Shown one piece after another: positions 5,497-9,437 of a stretch of 9,437 nt of DNA. The notes under the pieces were generated by a model. That model did no database searches and had not been told where the DNA came from. It was given only the letters and a program-made list of their open reading frames with translations. This DNA is from Candidatus Magasanikbacteria bacterium RIFCSPHIGHO2_01_FULL_41_23 (GTDB lineage Bacteria > Patescibacteria > ABY1 > Magasanikbacterales > UBA922). Positions within the stretch are counted from its first letter, which is position 1, and the number at the start of each line of letters is the position of its first letter. A program made the position numbers and the translations under genes. The stretch is taken from positions 1 to 9,437 of the forward strand of contig MFPT01000011.1 in assembly GCA_001782805.1 (NCBI GenBank). Direction: 5' to 3'.

Positions 5497-7269
5497 ATGC
5501 CTAAAGATCTAAGCAAAAAAAGCAATATCGCAATATGGAAAATTGATACCAGCATCGACAATTTTTTGGGTAAAAGCGCGGATGAAGCCCTAGACATGAT
5601 TAAGGCTTCTTATACAAAAAGAAAGCTGGATGTTTTGGAGTTGAAAAACGATTCGTATGAAGGCAAAAAAGTGAAAGTTTTTCACACGGAAAGATTTTCG
5701 GATGGCTGGTCTCAGTTCTTGAGAACCCTTTTACCAGATAGTCTTACTGATGAAAAAAAGCAAAAAATCTTTCACGGTATCAATAAAGACCTTATTCTTT
5801 TTGTTTATGATGATAAAAATATTTTTGCCATCACCAGCGGCGCAGGATACTTTATAATTCAAAATTATATAGACGAGAGATTTCCTTTCGAGGTGGCGAA
5901 GCGAATGCTAACGGGTGGGTTCAAAAGCGCGGAAATGCGCGACTTAACCGGACTCATATATTCACAGTCAAGAAATTTTAGGCGAAACTATAATTTTTCT
6001 CGCCGGGAGGCCTTTGGAAAGGTTTGGAAAAAACTAACCGGCAAGGTGGACAGCGGTGTTCTAAAAAATAGCGAGTTCATTGCCGACTTTATTAGCGAAG
6101 ATGGCAAAAAAACTTTTAATGCCGATATAAAGTCATCTTTCACCTTTCGGAAAACGGTTAGTCTAGATGATGTGCTTAGTGTAATGAAAGAAATAGAGCA
6201 ATTACTGGTAAAAAATCCGACGGACGATCAAAAGAGGGCATTTAGTTTTCTCGACACTCTGAAAGAAATAACGAACAAAAAAGTTAAAGAGAAGCTTCGC
6301 GACGCACTACTTAACAAGCTATATGAGTTTATTGCTTCGACGAACAATGATTCGGATTTTGATTTTTGTCATTCAAAGGAGATGGTTACATTTTTGCATG
6401 GTGGCCTTTTTAAAATTGCGGACGGCCTATCATGGGATCAAGCCCCCTCTGCATCCGACGTCCTTATAAAGCTACGCGATGCGGGTATTAAATTTATTGA
6501 CAAGAGCGACTTCGTGAAATTCAAAGAAAGCTTTCTTAAACTGTCCTTATCTTTTACTGGAGACGATGAAGACGGCCTCCCGTTTACTGATGATTTATGG
6601 AAGTATTTTCATGGCGAAATTGACCTTAACGGCAAAAAATACTTTTTTATTGACGGAAAATGGTATGAGGTCGTAGGAGATTTTCTCAAGAGACTCGCCG
6701 AGGATTTTCAAGAAGAGGTATTTGGCGAGAAAGCTATTTTGATTTCGGATATTCCATTTATATCATGGGGTGTGCAGGATGAGGGTGAATTCAATAAGGC
6801 ACAAGCAAAAGAGAGCGGGTTCTATATCGGAGATAAGATTTTCCTTAAACAAAGCGAGAAGGGCAAAATTGAATTATTTGATCTTATTTTTACTAAAGAC
6901 GATAGGACGTATTTGATTCAAGTTAAAGATGGGTTTGGTGCATCAATTCGAGATGCGTGTTCGCAAGTTCAAATGGCGGCTGAAATTATAGAAAATTCCC
7001 TTGTTTCTAACAATAACAGCGAGCTGGAGAGCTACTATGAAGAATTTAATAAATCAAACACTGGCGTAAGTAAGAATGAGTTTTTTAAACTACTGAAAAA
7101 GAATCGGCAATATGTTCTGGCTTTTTCTACAAAAGACGCCTTTACAAAAGCCAATTTTTTAGCGAAAAAATTTCAATCTGAAATAGCAAGGTTTGAAGTC
7201 CTCGGTCTATCTCACGAGTTCCGAGCAAATGTGCGACAATTTCAGATCGCGCACATCAAAAAATCATAG
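5497..7269 (+). CDS. TIGR04141/DUF6119-like sporadically distributed protein with a possible PD-(D/E)XK-like C-terminus
   Basis: A 590-residue protein resembling the TIGR04141 (DUF6119) family, whose biochemical role I do not know. Family-like features are W71-SQFL; then an FAITSGAGYFII-type segment (110-121) leading to ERFPFEVAKRML (127-138); a long helical middle; and KKYFFIDGKWYEVVGDFL (380-397). After this come DEGEFN (428-433), GDK (445-447) and IELFDLIF (458-465). A strand then carries TYLIQVKDG (471-479), with Gln490 in a following helix. Glu429, Asp462, Gln475 and Lys477 could form a divergent PD-(D/E)XK site with Gln in place of Glu, but this is inference. The coding DNA is AT-richer than its neighbours: the blocks 5641-5700 and 6061-6120 have about 32-33% G+C, which suggests separate acquisition. 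The ATG follows TTTTAAAAT and lacks a Shine-Dalgarno sequence. Confidence 0.82.
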   Translation: MPKDLSKKSNIAIWKIDTSIDNFLGKSADEALDMIKASYTKRKLDVLELKNDSYEGKKVKVFHTERFSDGWSQFLRTLLPDSLTDEKKQKIFHGINKDLILFVYDDKNIFAITSGAGYFIIQNYIDERFPFEVAKRMLTGGFKSAEMRDLTGLIYSQSRNFRRNYNFSRREAFGKVWKKLTGKVDSGVLKNSEFIADFISEDGKKTFNADIKSSFTFRKTVSLDDVLSVMKEIEQLLVKNPTDDQKRAFSFLDTLKEITNKKVKEKLRDALLNKLYEFIASTNNDSDFDFCHSKEMVTFLHGGLFKIADGLSWDQAPSASDVLIKLRDAGIKFIDKSDFVKFKESFLKLSLSFTGDDEDGLPFTDDLWKYFHGEIDLNGKKYFFIDGKWYEVVGDFLKRLAEDFQEEVFGEKAILISDIPFISWGVQDEGEFNKAQAKESGFYIGDKIFLKQSEKGKIELFDLIFTKDDRTYLIQVKDGFGASIRDACSQVQMAAEIIENSLVSNNNSELESYYEEFNKSNTGVSKNEFFKLLKKNRQYVLAFSTKDAFTKANFLAKKFQSEIARFEVLGLSHEFRANVRQFQIAHIKKS

Positions 7270-7304
7270 TTTTGTGGAAGTCGAATTAAACTAATCATTT
7301 ATGT

Positions 7305-8651
7305 ATGGCAAACAATAACCAAACCGACAAAATAAAATGTCCCGAATGTAATGCCTTGATTCCGATCACGGAGACTTTGCAGCACCAGTTAACGGAAACT
7401 GTCCGTAAAGAATATGAAGAAAAATTGGCAGAACAGAAACACGCGCTTTCAAAGCAACAAAAGGAGTTAACTCAAAAAGAGAAAGCGCTTGAAGAAAAAG
7501 AAAAAGACATCGATGAAAGGATTCGGCAAGGTCTTAAGGTTGAGATAGAGGCGCAAAAGAAGATTCTATCCGAAAAAGCCAAAAAGGAGGCGCGCGATGA
7601 GATTTCGCTTGAAATGAAGGATTTGCGTGACGATCTGAAAACAAAAGAAGAAAAATTGGAAGAAGCTAAGAAAACAGAGCTTCAGCTACGAAAACGCGAG
7701 CGCGAGTTAGAGGCGCGAACAAAGGATATTGAGTTAGAGGTTGCTCGTAAAATAGATCAGGAACGGAAAAGAGTGGAAGAAGAAGTTGTAAAAAGAATTT
7801 CGGACGAGCGCCGAATGAAAGATGCGGAAAAGGATAAGCAGATAAATGACATGAGGAGACAAATAGAAGACTTAAAGAGGCGCGCCGAGCAGGGGTCTCA
7901 ACAAACTCAAGGAGAAGTCCAGGAACTGGAATTGGAAAAAGAAATTTCGCAGCTTTTTCCGATAGACAATGTTCAGTCAGTACCGAAGGGCATGCAAGGA
8001 GCCGATGTTATTCAAGAGGTGCTAACGAATAGCGGGAATCGTTGCGGTGCGATCATATGGGAATCAAAGCGCACGAAAAATTGGAGCGACGGATGGATCT
8101 CTAAACTAAAAGATGATCAGCGCACGGCAAAGGCAGATGTCGCTGTTATCGTGACCGAAGTATTGCCAAAAGACGTAAGAAATTTCAGTTTTATTGATGG
8201 CGTTTGGGTAACAAATTATGCAAGTTTTCATGGTCTCGCGCTTGCACTTAGACAAAAACTGACCGAGCTTGCTTTCACAAAAGCAATGTCCGTGAGTAAA
8301 GATAAAAAGGCGGACATTCTTTTCCATTATCTTACCGGCCCGGAATTTCGACAGAGGGTCGAAGCGATAATCGAAGCCTTTTCAGATATGAAGACAGAGC
8401 TTGATAAGGAAAAACGGCTTTATGAACGCTCATGGGCAAAGCGCGAAAAACAGCTTCAATCAGTGCTTCTTAATACTGCCGGTATGTATGGAGATTTACA
8501 GGGCATGATCGGATCTTCGATGCAAACTATACCAGCGCTTGAAGCTGGAAGTCCTGATGAGGATATAGATTCCGAAAAAGAATCAGCTCAAAAACCAAAA
8601 CGGAAATCAAAAAAAGACCCCAAAGAAGAACCTGAAGATTTACCTTTCTAA
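7305..8651 (+). CDS. DUF2130 coiled-coil protein with nuclease-like core
   Basis: A 448-residue protein with the layout of the DUF2130 family. A short N-terminal Zn-ribbon-like CPEC motif (residues 12-15) has only this one Cys pair. A highly charged coiled coil spans about 25-200. The conserved core starts near 204 with QELELEKEISQLFP (206-219) and continues with GMQGADVIQEV (229-239) and CGAIIWESKRTKNWSDGWI (247-265). Then come KDDQRTAKADVAVIVTEVLP (269-288) and FIDGVWVTN (296-304). Asp234, Glu253 and Lys255 fit a PD-(D/E)XK active site, with the Glu of ELELEKE as a possible additional ligand. The tail (418-448) is a Lys/Glu/Ser-rich disordered segment. Function is unknown; a DNA-end- or structure-acting nuclease is the natural inference. 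The ATG at 7305 is preferred over an overlapping out-of-frame ATG at 7301, which stops after five codons. It lies 35 bases after the previous gene. Confidence 0.92.
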   Translation: MANNNQTDKIKCPECNALIPITETLQHQLTETVRKEYEEKLAEQKHALSKQQKELTQKEKALEEKEKDIDERIRQGLKVEIEAQKKILSEKAKKEARDEISLEMKDLRDDLKTKEEKLEEAKKTELQLRKRERELEARTKDIELEVARKIDQERKRVEEEVVKRISDERRMKDAEKDKQINDMRRQIEDLKRRAEQGSQQTQGEVQELELEKEISQLFPIDNVQSVPKGMQGADVIQEVLTNSGNRCGAIIWESKRTKNWSDGWISKLKDDQRTAKADVAVIVTEVLPKDVRNFSFIDGVWVTNYASFHGLALALRQKLTELAFTKAMSVSKDKKADILFHYLTGPEFRQRVEAIIEAFSDMKTELDKEKRLYERSWAKREKQLQSVLLNTAGMYGDLQGMIGSSMQTIPALEAGSPDEDIDSEKESAQKPKRKSKKDPKEEPEDLPF

Positions 8652-8672
8652 CGCGCCCAATCCGCTAACTTT

Positions 8673-8846
8673 ATGCTTCCAAAGAAAGCAATTGAAGAAT
8701 TCAAGAAGATTTACAAGAAATCCTACGGGGTGGATCTTTCGGATGAGGAGGCCACGGATAAGGCCAACAGATTAGTGAATTTGTACAAGGCGGTTTATTC
8801 GGATGAGAAATGGACTTTGCCGAAAAATCTCAATGAAAAGGAGTAA
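8673..8846 (+). CDS. 57-aa helical protein of a type I recall from CPR genomes
   Basis: A short complete ORF encoding 57 residues, beginning MLPKKAIEEFKKIYKKSYGV and continuing with DLSDEEATDKANRLVNLYKAVY (21-42) before a charged tail. The pattern is an amphipathic helix, an acidic turn, then a second helix with regular Leu/Val spacing. I recall very similar small proteins ('EFKKIYKKEYG...LSDEEA...ANRLLNLY') scattered through Patescibacteria contigs and mobile elements, with no known function. It starts 21 bases after the DUF2130 stop, has no Shine-Dalgarno sequence, and is followed by the convergent terminator. The codons fit the surrounding strand, and it is probably co-transcribed with the gene before it. 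It might be an antitoxin-like or structural adaptor protein, but nothing here shows that. Confidence 0.78.
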   Translation: MLPKKAIEEFKKIYKKSYGVDLSDEEATDKANRLVNLYKAVYSDEKWTLPKNLNEKE

Positions 8847-8850
8847 TTCC

Positions 8851-8883
8851 TTGCGTGATTTTTTGCGCGATTCTTGCGCGTTT
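8851..8883. repeat. Three near-tandem copies of TTGCGYGATT-like decamer
   Basis: TTGCGTGATT (8851-8860), TTGCGCGATT (8863-8872) and TTGCGCGTTT (8874-8883) follow one another at steps of 12 and 11 bases, in the gap between the 57-aa gene and the terminator. Steps near one helical turn are typical of protein-binding iterons or operators. Three short copies are also compatible with slippage. Confidence 0.4.
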
Positions 8884-8919
8884 CACATCTGATACGCTTT
8901 TGTCATAGTTCTGAAACGC

Positions 8920-8942
8920 AAAACTCCCTTTCGGGAGTTTTT
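8920..8942. terminator. Bidirectional Rho-independent terminator between convergent genes
   Basis: AAAACTCCC (8920-8928) pairs with GGGAGTTTT (8933-8941) across a TTTC loop, giving a 9-bp stem followed by a run of five T (8938-8942). The A-run on the left supplies the U-tract for the opposite strand. It serves the + strand genes ending at 8846 and the - strand gene ending at 8967. Confidence 0.85.
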
Positions 8943-8966
8943 GCTCGCAACAAGCACTTCTTCATC

Positions 8967-9437
8967 TTATCTCGTAATCCACCAGCGCGTCGGATTCGGC
9001 TTCTCGATGAAGGAATGAAGCACGAGATGGGCGAATGCATCCGCCAGATCATCGTATTTCTCAACTCCGAAATGCACGAGCTGCTGGATAAGCTGCTCCG
9101 CGCCTTTTCGGGGGAAAAGCACCTTGCCTGTTTTGATGTGGTGCGCGGTGAGCACGATTCGGCTACGCTTGTCCTGGCTGCCCGGCCGCACGGATTTCAC
9201 AATGAGTCCATTAACTTCCAGTTGTTGAGGCAGCGCTTTCTGATACCCTACGTCTTCCACGATAAAGACCGGCTGACAGTATTCGTTGACAGCGGCGTAA
9301 TTTCCGTGGAGCACCTTGCAGGTTTCTACGGTTTCGGGGAAATTCATTTTCTTGTTCACGATGTTGGGCAGAATGTAGAGAACGTACTCGCTTTCGGTGT
9401 GAATATCATCTCTCTTGATTTCATAGAGGACCCCGGG
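8967..9437 (-). CDS. terL: Phage terminase large subunit, C-terminal nuclease domain (partial, 5' end outside the window)
   Basis: The reading frame is open from the right edge to a TAA at 8967-8969, giving 156 visible residues of a longer protein. An apparent GTG start at 9359 is internal: 26 further in-frame codons precede it up to the window edge. The sequence matches the RNase H-like nuclease domain of terminase large subunits, which cuts concatemeric phage DNA during head filling. The segment VFIVEDVGYQKALPQQLE supplies the second acidic position. A stretch then resembles 'dKrsRI...GKVLFP..G...L..QL..FG', ending in EKYDDLADAF, the usual C-terminal Asp motif. The ATPase half must lie to the right. 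The gene converges on the defence-like genes. Its DNA looks G+C-richer than the 5497-7269 gene, consistent with a mosaic. A degraded prophage or a domesticated remnant cannot be excluded. Confidence 0.85.
   Translation of the reverse strand, partial: PGVLYEIKRDDIHTESEYVLYILPNIVNKKMNFPETVETCKVLHGNYAAVNEYCQPVFIVEDVGYQKALPQQLEVNGLIVKSVRPGSQDKRSRIVLTAHHIKTGKVLFPRKGAEQLIQQLVHFGVEKYDDLADAFAHLVLHSFIEKPNPTRWWITR

Noticed and set aside
5459..5512. Micro-ORF of 17 codons in the gap before the 590-aa gene
   Set aside because: Its end overlaps the start of the 590-aa gene, and it has no ribosome site and no recognisable motif. It could be a gene remnant but there is no support.
7301..7318. ATG four bases before the DUF2130 start (five-codon frame)
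   Set aside because: The frame stops after five codons. It is a by-product of the ATGTATG sequence.
9357..9359. GTG as the start of the terminase-like gene
   Set aside because: The frame continues without a stop to the window edge, and the upstream codons read like part of the same domain, so the gene is truncated by the window rather than starting here.
1..9437. CRISPR arrays, tRNA or rRNA genes, insertion sequences, recoded stop codons
   Set aside because: There are no regularly spaced repeats of CRISPR length, no cloverleaf or rRNA-like segments, and no transposase or terminal inverted repeats. TGA serves as a normal stop at 5436-5438.

Overview
The window is bacterial or phage-derived DNA, densely packed with genes on the + strand, with one partial gene converging from the right edge. 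The standard genetic code fits: TAA, TGA and TAG are all used as stops. No start codon has a convincing Shine-Dalgarno sequence at normal spacing. Most starts sit behind A/T-rich bases or overlap the preceding stop. Together with a 57-residue helical protein of a type I recall from Patescibacteria (CPR) contigs, this tentatively suggests a CPR bacterium or a phage or element of one. That assignment is inference.

Left block (1-1640): a small helical ORF open to the left edge, a complete DNA (cytosine-5) methyltransferase (226-1197), and a Vsr-like endonuclease (1202-1615). A strong hairpin terminator overlaps the vsr stop codon.

Middle block (1641-5438): two overlapping sigma70-like promoters drive a tight four-gene run. 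It encodes a 71-aa helical protein, a 624-aa GHKL-fold (MutL/MORC/Hsp90-like) ATPase, a 281-aa protein of unknown function, and a 268-aa protein that resembles DUF6339. Methyltransferase, Vsr and GHKL ATPase together match a little-characterised class of predicted restriction-modification or anti-phage systems. In that reading the methyltransferase marks self DNA, Vsr cuts or repairs, and the ATPase with its partners senses or remodels DNA.

Right block (5497-8846): a 590-aa protein resembling the TIGR04141/DUF6119 'sporadically distributed' family, encoded by visibly AT-richer DNA. It is followed by a 448-aa coiled-coil protein with a DUF2130 nuclease-like domain, and then by the 57-aa protein. 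Both large proteins carry PD-(D/E)XK-like residues, so they look like further defence or DNA-processing genes stacked beside the methylation system.

Right edge: a bidirectional terminator at about 8920-8942 separates the + strand genes from a truncated - strand gene. That gene encodes the nuclease domain of a phage terminase large subunit, so the whole island probably lies in or next to a prophage, phage or related mobile element.
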